Source: Actinomyces sp. HMSC035G02 (GTDB taxonomy: Bacteria > Actinomycetota > Actinomycetes > Actinomycetales > Actinomycetaceae). From it: a stretch of DNA of 64,000 nucleotides. Under the pieces are notes generated by a model. The model had not been told where the DNA came from. It made no database searches and worked only from the letters and a program-made list of their open reading frames with translations. Position numbers and translations under genes: made by a program. Location: positions 8,156 through 72,155 of the forward strand of contig KV835868.1 of NCBI GenBank assembly GCA_001838165.1. The letters run 5' to 3'. Below, piece after piece: positions 25,401 through 32,625 of this stretch. How positions within the stretch are numbered: the first letter of the stretch is position 1; each line of letters begins with the position of its first letter.

Positions 25401-25839
25401 CACGCTCATGAGCTCGGTGACCAAGATCGTCGACATCATCTCCTGGCTGCTCATCGCCTTCGTGTCGATCTCGTTGGTGGTTTCCTCGATCATGATTTCG
25501 ATCATCACCTACATTTCGGTGCTCGAGCGCCGCAAGGAGATCGGTATCTTGCGCTCAATCGGTGCCTCGAAGGGCGACGTGTCCCGCGTGTTCAACGCCG
25601 AGACCGTCATCGAAGGCCTGCTGGCCGGCCTCATGGGCGTGGGCGTGACCTACGGTTTGTGTGCGGTCGCCAACGGTATTGCTCACTCCTCCTTCAACGT
25701 GGACAACATCGCTCAGCTCTCCCCGCTCACGGCCCTGACCCTCATCGCGGTGTCCGTCGGCCTGACCGTCATCGCGGGCATCATCCCGGCCTCGCGCGCC
25801 TCGCGCCAGGACCCGGTCGAAGCCCTGCGCTCCGAGTGA
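22429..25839 (+). CDS. Large MacB-like ABC ATPase-permease with pentapeptide repeats
   Basis: A 1136-residue one-chain exporter. Residues 1-225 are the ATPase (Walker A GQSGSGKTT, signature MSGGQMQRVAIARAL, Walker B EILLADEPTGALD). One helix follows near 265-290, then about 700 extracytoplasmic residues, then three C-terminal helices with the FtsX/MacB motif ERRKEIGILRSIGASKGDV. Within the outer domain, residues 657-691 are seven consecutive pentapeptides of the form [LMI]D[LFM]S[GNA], and residues about 780-925 are long, low-charge helices. MacB-type proteins are mechanotransducers that work on envelope substrates rather than carrying them through the membrane. The GTG start has AGGATGAAG before it and a TAGACT hexamer around 35 bp upstream. 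Confidence 0.88.
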   Translation: MLELKEIVKAYQTANLVQVALNKVSVAFRDNEFVAVLGQSGSGKTTMLNVIGGLDRFQSGDLVIDGISTKDYKARDWDAYRNNRIGFVFQAYNLIPHQSVLANVELALTLSGVSRSERRKRALDALERVGLKDHVNKKPSQMSGGQMQRVAIARALINDPEILLADEPTGALDSKTSVQVMDLLRDVARDRLVIMVTHNPELAHEYATRIVELADGCIVADSDPFVPTAQDRREAKPARRTSMGFLTALSLSANNLMTKKGRTLMTSFAGSIGIIGIAAILALANGTNAYIAKTEEETLGAYPLTIQKTGIDMTAALSVSASDSKDSQPAPDGKVGVSKLRTFADTIRDAKTNDLASLKTYLDNNGGDINTMVNAIEYDYDIVPQIYQSDTSKATVQVSPDQSMKQMETGFGSGAFSSMMVTNPFYQMPATTSLYTSAYDVVAGSWPSGANQVVLVLDEDGNIPNLFEYTLGLKDHKEFDDLMRQYYQGALGDKKQSGAQSGAQSGASTATYDYSAILGTTFRRVNAFDKYTWDDTYKVWTDRSSDADYMKKLVDGGQQLTISGIVKPNSDKGGALRQGIAYTPALTYQIIEEAAASPIVKAQRAKPDVDVFTGKTFKELADNQKSQSGGFDMSSLFTVDESKLSAAFQIDPSKMQMDLSGLDFSGMDLSGLDFSNLDMSGMDLSNIDLSALAAQSGAQSGMTFDLSGLDFGELSKDLPQLANVDFQTIIRSALADGAVKDGAADYLSAQASQIAQGFQDYAREQIEAGGTTDFATLASAYFSQPEVLEQLRAAVSSDKVVDSDKLAANLTKALGNDPALAQIGTDVSTQVMNAISAQIAAQLGRTLTQGVSAVIGQVMQEAMTNAMTSMMTQLSAAIGDQIGATMEQFATNMSSAFSMDPQAFADAFHSNLDEKSLAALMATMFSTNVPTLETNLRNLGWADIASPSNISIYPKSFADKDKVKAALDAYNADNKAAGATDKVITYSDVMGTLMSSVTKIVDIISWLLIAFVSISLVVSSIMISIITYISVLERRKEIGILRSIGASKGDVSRVFNAETVIEGLLAGLMGVGVTYGLCAVANGIAHSSFNVDNIAQLSPLTALTLIAVSVGLTVIAGIIPASRASRQDPVEALRSE

Positions 25840-25845
25840 CCCGCG

Positions 25846-25873
25846 CGGCCTCGTCCGTGATGGGGCGAGGCCG
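25846..25873 (+). terminator. Terminator hairpin after the ABC gene
   Basis: CGGCCTCG (25846-25853) pairs with CGAGGCCG (25866-25873), seven bases after the stop. It is a variant of the recurrent GGCCTCG stem. Confidence 0.65.
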
Positions 25874-25952
25874 TGGCTCGCTTCCGGGGCGGGCGCGGCT
25901 GCGCTAACCTGGACGTAACGCTCCTTTCAGTAGCCGCGAGGAAAGAGGAATC

Positions 25953-26537
25953 ATGCCCACTCCCGAGAAGCTTGCCACCGACGCCACCGTCGCCATCATG
26001 CTGGCCGACGGCTTCGAAGAGGTCGAGGCTCTTGCCGTCGCCGACGTCCTGTACCGCGCCGGCGTGCGCTCCGACCTGATCTCCGTGACCGACGCCCGTC
26101 ACGTGATCAGCTCGCACGGCATTCGCGTCGTCGCTGACCTCATGCTCGAGGACGTGGACCTGTCCACCTACACCGTCCTCTTCCTGCCCGGCGGCATGCC
26201 CGGCACCCTGAACCTGAAGGCCACGCCCGCGATCCAGACCGAGGTGCTGCGCCGCTCCGACGAGTCCCAGCCCATCGCAGCGATCTGCGCGGCCCCCTCG
26301 ATCCTGTCCGAGCTGGGCATCCTCGACGGCCGCCACGCGACCGCGAACCCCGCGTTCGTCAAGGCCATCGCCGAGGGCGGCGCGATCGTTCACGAGAACC
26401 CCGTGGTCGCCGACGAGTTCATCACGACCAGCCGAGGCGCCGGAACCGCCCTCGAACTCGGCATCGAACTCGTGCGCCAGCTCCTGGGTGACGAGGCCGC
26501 CGAAGAGGTCTCCCGCGGCGTCGTGCTCGCCCGCTGA
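25953..26537 (+). CDS. DJ-1/PfpI family protein
   Basis: A 194-residue DJ-1 protein. The nucleophile cysteine sits in AAICAAPSILSELG (about residue 112), and E in LADGFEEVEA (about residue 26) is the usual partner. TSRGAGTALELGIELV near the C-terminus is the DJ-1 signature. Members act as glyoxalases/deglycases or redox-sensing chaperones in the cytoplasm. It is followed 37 bp later by tatD on the same strand, and both precede the rpf genes. Confidence 0.88.
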   Translation: MPTPEKLATDATVAIMLADGFEEVEALAVADVLYRAGVRSDLISVTDARHVISSHGIRVVADLMLEDVDLSTYTVLFLPGGMPGTLNLKATPAIQTEVLRRSDESQPIAAICAAPSILSELGILDGRHATANPAFVKAIAEGGAIVHENPVVADEFITTSRGAGTALELGIELVRQLLGDEAAEEVSRGVVLAR

Positions 26538-26574
26538 CGTCCCCTTCGCAACCCCGAAAGGATCCTGCCTCCGC

Positions 26575-27486
26575 ATGAGTCCGCGTAAGCCTCGTCCCTG
26601 GCCCGACGCGCCCGCGCCCCTGGCGGCACCCGTGGTGGACAACCACACGCACCTGCCCACCCACGTCGGCGAGATCCCCCGGCGCGAGGGCGTGGCGCTC
26701 AGCCTTGCGGACCAGCTGGAGCGTGCCCGCGAGGTGGGGGTCACCCGCATGATTTCGAGCGCCTGCGAGCTGCCCGACTTCGACCCGATGATCGAGCTGG
26801 CGCGTGCCCACGAGGGCGTGCGCGTCGCGATCGCGATCCACCCCAACGACGCGGCCCTGCACGCGGGCTGCGCCGAGCCCTCGCCCGACGGGCTGGTCCC
26901 CACTGTGCGCGACTACCACGTGCCCCTCGTCGAGGCGCTGGTCGAGGTCGAGAAGCGTCTGAACGACCCGATGGTCGTCGCGGTAGGGGAGAGCGGCCTG
27001 GACTACTTCCGCACGGCCGAACCCGGCCGCGAGGCGCAGAAGGAATCCTTCCGCGCACACATCGAGATGGCGCAGCGCGCCGACCTGCCCCTCCAGATCC
27101 ACGACCGCGATGCCCACGAGGACACCCTGGCGATTCTCGACGAGCGCGCGAGCGCGGACCAGCGCATCGTCTTCCACTGCTACTCGGGAGACGCGGCCAT
27201 GGCGCAGCGCCTCGCCGAGCGCGGATGGTACGCCTCCTTCGCCGGCCCCATTACCTACCCCGCGAACTCAGACCTGCGCGCCGCGCTCGCGGTTCTGCCG
27301 CGCGAGCTCGTCCTGGTCGAGACCGATGCTCCCTACCTGACGCCCGTGCCGTGGCGCGGATGCCCCAACGCCTCCTACGTCATGGCGCACACGGTGCGTT
27401 TCATCGCGGATCAGTGGGGCGTCAGTGAGGCGGCGGCGTGCGACCAGCTGCGGGCGAACACCGAGGCGGTCTACGGCACCTGGTGA
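26575..27486 (+). CDS. tatD: TatD family metal-dependent hydrolase
   Basis: A 303-residue amidohydrolase-fold nuclease. Metal ligands are visible in VVDNHTHLP, VGESGLDYF, PLQIHDRDAHE, VFHCYSGD and VETDAPYL. TatD enzymes are 3'-5' exonucleases/DNases acting in DNA repair or quality control. ATG 26575 was chosen because GAAAGGA precedes it and the conserved domain starts about 25 residues later; a longer frame overlaps the DJ-1 gene. tatD upstream of rpf and ksgA is a standard actinobacterial order. Confidence 0.92.
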   Translation: MSPRKPRPWPDAPAPLAAPVVDNHTHLPTHVGEIPRREGVALSLADQLERAREVGVTRMISSACELPDFDPMIELARAHEGVRVAIAIHPNDAALHAGCAEPSPDGLVPTVRDYHVPLVEALVEVEKRLNDPMVVAVGESGLDYFRTAEPGREAQKESFRAHIEMAQRADLPLQIHDRDAHEDTLAILDERASADQRIVFHCYSGDAAMAQRLAERGWYASFAGPITYPANSDLRAALAVLPRELVLVETDAPYLTPVPWRGCPNASYVMAHTVRFIADQWGVSEAAACDQLRANTEAVYGTW

Positions 27487-27517
27487 GGGTATCTCTCCGG
27501 TGATGAGCGCGGGTTAT

Positions 27518-27537
27518 CGGCCCTGCGCGGCCGTTTT
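27518..27537 (+). terminator. Rho-independent terminator after tatD
   Basis: CGGCC-CTGCGC-GGCCG followed by TTTT (27534-27537). Confidence 0.65.
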
Positions 27538-27583
27538 GCGCGTGTTCTCTGACTGGTGAATTGCGTCAAAGTGGTCGCGCAAC

Positions 27584-27601
27584 GGTAACAAATTGGTTAC
27601 G
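27584..27601. promoter_or_regulatory. Possible MtrA-type site upstream of rpf
   Basis: GGTAAC-AAATT-GGTTACG in the 218-bp region before the Rpf gene. It can be read as a GTAAC/GTTAC inverted repeat or as spaced direct repeats, which resembles sites of the actinobacterial MtrA response regulator, known to control rpf and wall hydrolase genes. The match is by eye only. Confidence 0.4.
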
Positions 27602-27705
27602 GTGGGTGTGTCAGTTCGAATCGGCCTGCCCGTCTGATGTGCCCGCAGTGAGCGAAGGATGCGTCGGCGCGGCCCCGAAACGAAACCTACAAAGTCTGGA
27701 GACAC

Positions 27706-28866
27706 GTGAGCTTTCAGCCCTCTCGTACAACAGTCATTTCCGTCGCAGCCGCGACGGCCCTTCTGGTTGCCGGCACCGCGGCCACTGCGATCGGCACCTC
27801 CTATCGCCACGTCACCGTCGAAGTTGACGGCGTGACCCGCGATGTATCCGGCTTCTTCACGACCGCGGGCGATGCTCTGCACAGCGCGGGCGTGACCGTC
27901 GGCGACCACGATCTCGTCGCCCCCGCCTCCAACCAGACCGTCGCGAGCGGTGACACCGTCGTCGTGCGCACCGCGACCGAGTACGACGTGACGGTCGACG
28001 GCAACCAGACCACTGCGTGGTCCACGGCCTCGTCGATTTCCGGCGTGCTCTCGGCCCTGCCGGCCTCCGCCGCGTCCATGGCTGCCGACCGCTCCTACAC
28101 CCGCGCCGAAATGCCCGTCGCCGAGGCCGGCCAGACCGTCCATGTCGTCGCCGACGGCACCACGACGGACGTCGTCGTCTCCTCCGACGAGGGCACGACC
28201 GCGATCCTCGAGAAGGCTGGCGTCACCGCCGGTCCGATCGACCGCGTCACCATGGAACACAACGGCGGCGAGGCCACCCTGCGCGTCGCACGCGTCACGC
28301 GCGGCACCGTGTCCACCACGACCGAGATCCCGTACGAGACCGAAGAACGTGAGGACGCCGAGGCCGAAGAGGGCACCGAGAAGACCGTGCAGGAAGGCGC
28401 TGCCGGCTCCGAGGTGACCGAGACCTACCAGGAGACCATCGACGGCAACGCCACCGTCTCCGCCGTCCTGTCCACGACCCGCACCGAGCCCACCAAGCGC
28501 ATCGTTGCCAAGGGCACGAAGCCGAAGAAGGCTGAGGATACGTCGTCCAGCTCGTCCTCCTCGTCTGGTTCGTCGGGTTCCTCCTCGTCTGGTTCGTCTG
28601 CCTCTGCTCCTGCAGTGGTCTCCGGCGACGATGCTGCGATCTGGGCGGCGATCGCCCAGTGCGAGTCCGGCGGCAACCCGTCGATCAACACGGGCAACGG
28701 CTACTACGGCATGTACCAGTTCTCTCTGCCCACGTGGCGTTCCGTCGGCGGCTCCGGCCTGCCCTCCGACGCCTCCGCGGAGGAACAGACCATGCGTGCG
28801 CGCATGCTCCAGCAGCGCTCCGGTTGGGGCCAGTGGGGCTGCGCCTACAAGCTGGGCCTCGTCTGA
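27706..28866 (+). CDS. rpfB: RpfB-like resuscitation-promoting factor
   Basis: A 386-residue secreted wall enzyme. An N-terminal signal/anchor (residues 9-31) is followed by two DUF348 repeats (about 35-75 and 95-135, then a third partial), a G5 domain (about 200-265), a Ser-rich linker (SSSSSSSSGSSGSSSSGSS) and the C-terminal Rpf domain, where the catalytic Glu lies in IAQCESGGN. Rpf domains are lysozyme-like muralytic enzymes that promote growth from dormancy. GTG start with TGGAG upstream. The next gene is a paralogue with another catalytic domain. Confidence 0.93.
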   Translation: MSFQPSRTTVISVAAATALLVAGTAATAIGTSYRHVTVEVDGVTRDVSGFFTTAGDALHSAGVTVGDHDLVAPASNQTVASGDTVVVRTATEYDVTVDGNQTTAWSTASSISGVLSALPASAASMAADRSYTRAEMPVAEAGQTVHVVADGTTTDVVVSSDEGTTAILEKAGVTAGPIDRVTMEHNGGEATLRVARVTRGTVSTTTEIPYETEEREDAEAEEGTEKTVQEGAAGSEVTETYQETIDGNATVSAVLSTTRTEPTKRIVAKGTKPKKAEDTSSSSSSSSGSSGSSSSGSSASAPAVVSGDDAAIWAAIAQCESGGNPSINTGNGYYGMYQFSLPTWRSVGGSGLPSDASAEEQTMRARMLQQRSGWGQWGCAYKLGLV

Positions 28867-28875
28867 CGTGACATT

Positions 28876-28913
28876 GCACGCGGGCGCGGCCAGACCCTGG
28901 CGCGCCCGCGTGC
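28876..28913 (+). terminator. Terminator hairpin between the two wall-enzyme genes
   Basis: GCACGCGGGCGCG (28876-28888) pairs with CGCGCCCGCGTGC (28901-28913), a 13-bp GC stem. Confidence 0.7.
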
Positions 28914-28962
28914 GCGCACGTTAAGCTGACCGGCAGTACCAATAGCGAGTAACTGGAGAATC

Positions 28963-30402
28963 GTGAACCACCACCTGAGCACCTCCCTGAGTGCGTCCGC
29001 CGCGAGCGCCCTGCACGTCCTGGGCGCCCACGTGCGTTCCTTCGCGCCTTCCCCGCGCATTGTCCTCGGCGTCGCAGCCCTCGCCTCGGCGGGTGTCTTC
29101 GGCGTCGCCGGCGTCGGTGTCGCCTCCTCGCATACATCCGTCATGCTTGAGGTCAACGGCGTATCGCGCCCCGTGACCTCCTGGGGTAACACCGTCGGCG
29201 ACGCGCTGCATGCGGCCGGCGTGAGCGTGGGCAGCAACGACCTCGTTCAGCCCGGCACTGGCGAGGCCGTGCGCGACGGCGACACGATTGTCGTGCGCAC
29301 CTCCAAGCCGTACACGGTGACCGTCGACGGCCAGACCCGTACCCTGTGGACCACGGCGTCGTCGGCCGATGCGATCCTCGCGGACGCCGCTCCGCTGGGC
29401 TCGGCCGTCAGCCTCGCCGCAGACCGTTCCTCGTCGCGTGACGAGCTCACCCCGCTCGTGTCCCGAGCTCGCAACGTCGTCGTCACGGTGGATGGCACGA
29501 CGCGCGAGGTCGCCGCACGTCCCGGGCAGGACGCCCGCGCGATCCTCGAGGCCTCCGGCGTCTCCGTGCACCCCCTCGACCGCGTGAACGTCACGACGGG
29601 CGAGGCCGGCGAGCTGTCGATCAACGTCAGCCGCGTGACCCGCGGTGAGGCCACCGAGACCGTCGAGATCCCCTTCAGTGAGACGACGACGACCAGCTCT
29701 GACCTCTTCGTCGGCGAGTCCCAGGTCACGACGGCCGGCGTCAACGGCGCGACCACGTGGACCGTGTGGCAGGAGAAGAAGGGTGACGAGGTCCTGACCT
29801 CCGTGCCGATCACCGAGCACTCCACGTCCCAGCCCGTCACCCAGGTGCGCAGCGAAGGAACGAAGGAGGCCACGCCGGCCGCCCTCGTCGCCGCCGGTAT
29901 TGACCCGAAGGCCACCCTCGAGGAAAAGGTTGAGGCGGACGGCACGACCTCCGTGCGCTACCGTGCGAAGCTCGGCACGATCTCCACGAAGGAAGAGATC
30001 GCCGCTATCGCAGCCGACACGAAGAACGCGGACGCTGCTACGGCTGCCGCCGCTGCTGCCGCCGCTGCTGCCGCCGGTGCCGTCCCCACCACCTACTCCG
30101 GTGAGGACCCGCGTTCGCTAGCTAAGCCCCTCGTCGCAGCGCAGGGCTGGGGCGACAGCGAGTATCAGTGCCTGGTCCTCCTGTGGAACCGCGAGTCGCA
30201 GTGGAACCCCTACGCCGAGAACGCCTCCTCGGGCGCCTACGGCATCCCGCAGGCGCTGCCGGGCTCCAAGATGGCCTCGGCCGGTGCCGACTGGCGCACG
30301 AACCCGATCACCCAGATCAACTGGGGTATCGGCTACATCAAGGGCCGCTACGGCACGCCCTGCTCCGCCTGGGCGCACTCAAACGCCGTGGGCTGGTACT
30401 AA
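28963..30402 (+). CDS. RpfB-like protein with SLT-type transglycosylase domain
   Basis: A 479-residue secreted protein, paralogous to the preceding Rpf over the N-terminal anchor, DUF348 repeats and G5 region (about residues 30-310). A poly-Ala linker follows (about 355-375). The C-terminal 95 residues are not an Rpf domain: they read LLWNRESQWNPYAENAS and then GIPQALPGSKMASAG, the pattern of lytic transglycosylase-like (SLT/aggregation-promoting-factor) domains, with Glu in RESQW as the catalytic acid. It should cleave peptidoglycan glycan strands. GTG start with CTGGAGA upstream. It is the last gene before the repeat island at 30.4 kb. Confidence 0.88.
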   Translation: MNHHLSTSLSASAASALHVLGAHVRSFAPSPRIVLGVAALASAGVFGVAGVGVASSHTSVMLEVNGVSRPVTSWGNTVGDALHAAGVSVGSNDLVQPGTGEAVRDGDTIVVRTSKPYTVTVDGQTRTLWTTASSADAILADAAPLGSAVSLAADRSSSRDELTPLVSRARNVVVTVDGTTREVAARPGQDARAILEASGVSVHPLDRVNVTTGEAGELSINVSRVTRGEATETVEIPFSETTTTSSDLFVGESQVTTAGVNGATTWTVWQEKKGDEVLTSVPITEHSTSQPVTQVRSEGTKEATPAALVAAGIDPKATLEEKVEADGTTSVRYRAKLGTISTKEEIAAIAADTKNADAATAAAAAAAAAAAGAVPTTYSGEDPRSLAKPLVAAQGWGDSEYQCLVLLWNRESQWNPYAENASSGAYGIPQALPGSKMASAGADWRTNPITQINWGIGYIKGRYGTPCSAWAHSNAVGWY

Positions 30403-30419
30403 GCCTGAGAGCTGCTGAG

Positions 30420-30461
30420 GGCCGGGTCTGACAATGAAGGTTGTCGGGCCCGGCCTTTGTT
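30420..30461 (+). terminator. Rho-independent terminator after the SLT gene
   Basis: GGCCGGGTCTGACAA (30420-30434) pairs, with wobble, to TTGTCGGGCCCGGCC (30441-30455), followed by TTTGTT. Confidence 0.75.
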
Positions 30462-30500
30462 CGTGTCTATGGGTAGCTGCCCGCCACGTGCTCCCGCCAC

Positions 30501-30613
30501 AATTTCGCACGTAATTCCCTGCCGTGTTTTTCAGGATTTGAAATCGTATCGTTGAAAACATGCGGTTTTGAGCCGTGGTTAAAAACTGAACAGATTAAAT
30601 TACGTGCGAGATT
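30501..30613. repeat. MITE-like element, copy B
   Basis: A 113-bp homologue of the element at 12129-12242. The left end (30501-30520) matches copy A at 18 of 20 positions. The right end is partly decayed (AATTACGTGCGAGATT at 30598-30613). The inner blocks TTTCAGGATTTGAA and ATCGTTGAAA are shared with copy A at the same distance from the left end. The interior is otherwise diverged. It lies just after the terminator of the SLT gene. Confidence 0.8.
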
Positions 30614-30651
30614 CTTGGGGAAGGCGACAGTCTGGCTCGCCGTTGGTATGC

Positions 30652-30786
30652 GGATAGGTTGTGAAGATGTGGATAGGTAACGAACATCTGGATAGGTTAT
30701 GAGCATCCGGATAGCTTATTAACCTATCCGGATGTGGTTAACCTATCCGGAAGCGTGCAACCTATCCGGATGCGCGTAACCTATCC
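30652..30786. repeat. Mirror-symmetric array of eight 19-bp units
   Basis: GGATAGG (last copy GGATAGC) occurs at 30652, 30671, 30690 and 30709; its complement CCTATCC occurs at 30723, 30742, 30761 and 30780. Every step within an arm is exactly 19 bp, and the two arms are symmetric about 30719. The outer-facing unit consensus is AACCTATCCGGATG followed by five variable bases. There are thus four boxes pointing each way. The array ends 93 bp before the DUF4230 gene. No protein or pathway known to me explains it. Confidence 0.9.
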
Positions 30787-30800
30787 GCGTGGTGTCGGGG

Positions 30801-30829
30801 TTGTGGCATCTTGACACGTACCATACAAT
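30801..30829 (+). promoter_or_regulatory. Possible promoter of the DUF4230 gene
   Basis: TTGTGG (30801-30806) and TACAAT (30824-30829) are 17 bp apart. A TTGACA at 30811 and a TAATAT at 30846 are alternatives with poor spacing, so the assignment is tentative. Confidence 0.35.
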
Positions 30830-30879
30830 TCCCATGAAGGTTACCTAATATTCATCGTGATTGTGTCAGTGAGGTCATC

Positions 30880-31533
30880 ATGGGTTATTCCACCGTTGTT
30901 AAGTTGGTTGCGTCTGTGGTGATCGCAGGTGCAGGATTCGTCGGTGGCATGAAGGCTGCCCCGGTATTCGGCATCGGGTCCGGGGATCAGGGCGCGGAAC
31001 CAGTCGTTACCGTTGACACGACCCTTGTGAAAAACTCTTTCGCCGACATTGGTGAACTTGCGACCGAGTCCTACAACTTCACCCAGGTGGGGAAATACTC
31101 TGAGGAGGGAACCAAGGTGTTCGGCATGGAAGTGCCGGGCACGAGTGCCCATTACCTCATCACCTATTCGGGTGAGGTGAAGGCCGGAGTGGCCGATGTG
31201 AGCCAGATTCAGGTCGATGTGGACGAGGTGGGGCACGTCGTGACGGTGACCGTGCCTGCCGTCGAAGTTCTCTCCACCTCCATCGACCCCGCCTCCGTCG
31301 AAACCTACGACCAGTCTTTCTCCATCGTTAACCAGATTAAGGTCGGAGACGTCACCACATTCCTGGCGGATCGGGAAGCCGCCGCAGCGGAGGAGGCTGT
31401 CTCCAAGGGGCTGCTTGACAAGGCGCAGGGGCGTTTGGAAGACGTCGTGAAGAGCCAGGTCAACGCTGTTCTGGGTGAGCAGGCTAGCAAGTACGAGGTG
31501 CGCGTCGTCCTGCCGCCTCCGCCCGCCCCGTGA
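30880..31533 (+). CDS. DUF4230 domain protein
   Basis: A 217-residue exported or membrane-anchored protein: an N-terminal hydrophobic segment (residues 5-30), then the DUF4230 pattern [37 protein letters not shown] and the strands [13 protein letters not shown]. The C-terminal part is a helix ([20 protein letters not shown]). The function of the family is unknown. It interrupts the otherwise conserved rpf-ksgA neighbourhood and sits directly downstream of the 19-bp array, which may regulate it. GAGGTC precedes the ATG. Confidence 0.82.
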   Translation: MGYSTVVKLVASVVIAGAGFVGGMKAAPVFGIGSGDQGAEPVVTVDTTLVKNSFADIGELATESYNFTQVGKYSEEGTKVFGMEVPGTSAHYLITYSGEVKAGVADVSQIQVDVDEVGHVVTVTVPAVEVLSTSIDPASVETYDQSFSIVNQIKVGDVTTFLADREAAAAEEAVSKGLLDKAQGRLEDVVKSQVNAVLGEQASKYEVRVVLPPPPAP

Positions 31534-31584
31534 CGCTCCGAGCCTCACAGCGCCGCTTGCCCCGGCCTCGTCGGCCCCGTGCAC

Positions 31585-31590
31585 TAGACT
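31585..31590 (+). promoter_or_regulatory. -10 element of a leaderless or short-leader transcript
   Basis: TAGACT, seven nucleotides before GTG 31598 of ksgA; no Shine-Dalgarno sequence. Confidence 0.5.
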
Positions 31591-31597
31591 TGCCAGC

Positions 31598-32584
31598 GTG
31601 AGCCGATCCTCCCAACGAAACCAGCGCGACACGCGCAGCCGCCTCGACCCGACCCTGCCCGAGGGTGCCGTCCCCTCCGAGACGGGCCTGCTCGGCCCCC
31701 TCGAAGTCAAGGCCATCTCCGAGGCGCTCGGTATCCGCCCCACGAAGGTGCTCGGCCAGAACTTCGTGCACGACGCGGGCACGGTGCGCAAGATCGTCGC
31801 AGCCGGTGGCGTCGAAGAGGGCGACGAGGTCGTCGAGGTCGGCCCCGGCCTCGGCTCCCTGACCCTGGCGCTCCTGGAAGTCGGCGCGCGCGTGCGTGCC
31901 GTCGAGATCGACCCGCCCCTGGCCGCCGCCCTGCCCGAGACTGTGCGCGCTCGCATGAACGAGGCCGTCGACCGCTTCCACGTCGTCACCATGGACGCCA
32001 CCGAAATCAGCGGCGTCGACGACTTCGGCGTGGACTGGCCCGCCCCCACGAAGCTCGTCGCGAACCTGCCGTACAACGTGGCCGTGCCGGTTCTGCTCAA
32101 CATGCTCGAGGCGTTCCCGTCCATCCGGGGCGTCGTCGTCATGGTCCAGGCCGAGGTCGCGGACCGCCTGGCTGCCGGCCCCGGATCGCGCACCTACGGC
32201 GTGCCCTCCGTGAAGGCGTCCTGGTACGGCTCGGTCGAGCGCGCCGGCACGATCGGCCGCTCCGTGTTCTGGCCCGTGCCCGGCGTCGACAGCGCGCTCG
32301 TGCGTCTCACGCGCCTTGAGACCCCGCGCGGCGACGATGAGCTGCGCCGCGCCACCTTCGAGGTCACCGACGTGGCTTTCGGCCAGCGTCGCAAGACCCT
32401 GCGTGCGGCCCTCAAGAACTGGGCGGGCGGCCCCGACGCCTCCGAGGCCCTCCTGTCCGCCGCCGGCATCGACCCGATGCGCCGCGGCGAGACCCTCTCG
32501 ATCGACGAGTTCGTCGAGCTGGGATGCGCCGTCATCGAGGCCCGCGCAAACGGCACTCTCGCGGCGTCGACCGCGGCCCGCTGA
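31598..32584 (+). CDS. rsmA: 16S rRNA dimethyladenosine transferase KsgA
   Basis: A 328-residue Ksg[16 protein letters not shown], then motif [17 protein letters not shown], the adenine-binding [15 protein letters not shown] and the C-terminal RRKTLRAAL region are all present. It dimethylates two adjacent adenines near the 3' end of 16S rRNA during 30S maturation. It starts at GTG 31598, which gives an N-terminus of about 45 residues before the core; the longer frame to 31475 overlaps DUF4230. ispE follows 41 bp later, then abcF, as in other actinobacteria. Confidence 0.95.
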   Translation: MSRSSQRNQRDTRSRLDPTLPEGAVPSETGLLGPLEVKAISEALGIRPTKVLGQNFVHDAGTVRKIVAAGGVEEGDEVVEVGPGLGSLTLALLEVGARVRAVEIDPPLAAALPETVRARMNEAVDRFHVVTMDATEISGVDDFGVDWPAPTKLVANLPYNVAVPVLLNMLEAFPSIRGVVVMVQAEVADRLAAGPGSRTYGVPSVKASWYGSVERAGTIGRSVFWPVPGVDSALVRLTRLETPRGDDELRRATFEVTDVAFGQRRKTLRAALKNWAGGPDASEALLSAAGIDPMRRGETLSIDEFVELGCAVIEARANGTLAASTAAR

Positions 32585-32625
32585 TGGTCGCTCTCGGAAC
32601 ATAGTCGGCAGGAAGAAGGAACGCC

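Noticed and set aside
27487..27705. A c-di-AMP riboswitch upstream of rpf
   Set aside because: I looked for one because rpf genes often carry it in actinobacteria, but I could not find its conserved core in this 218-bp leader.
30652..30786. The 19-bp array as a CRISPR array
   Set aside because: Units are too short, they invert at the centre, and no cas genes are present.
30652..30786. The array as a DnaA-box cluster or origin of replication
   Set aside because: The boxes share only TATCC with the DnaA box TTATCCACA (one unit reads CTATCCACA by chance), and no dnaA, dnaN or recF genes are nearby.
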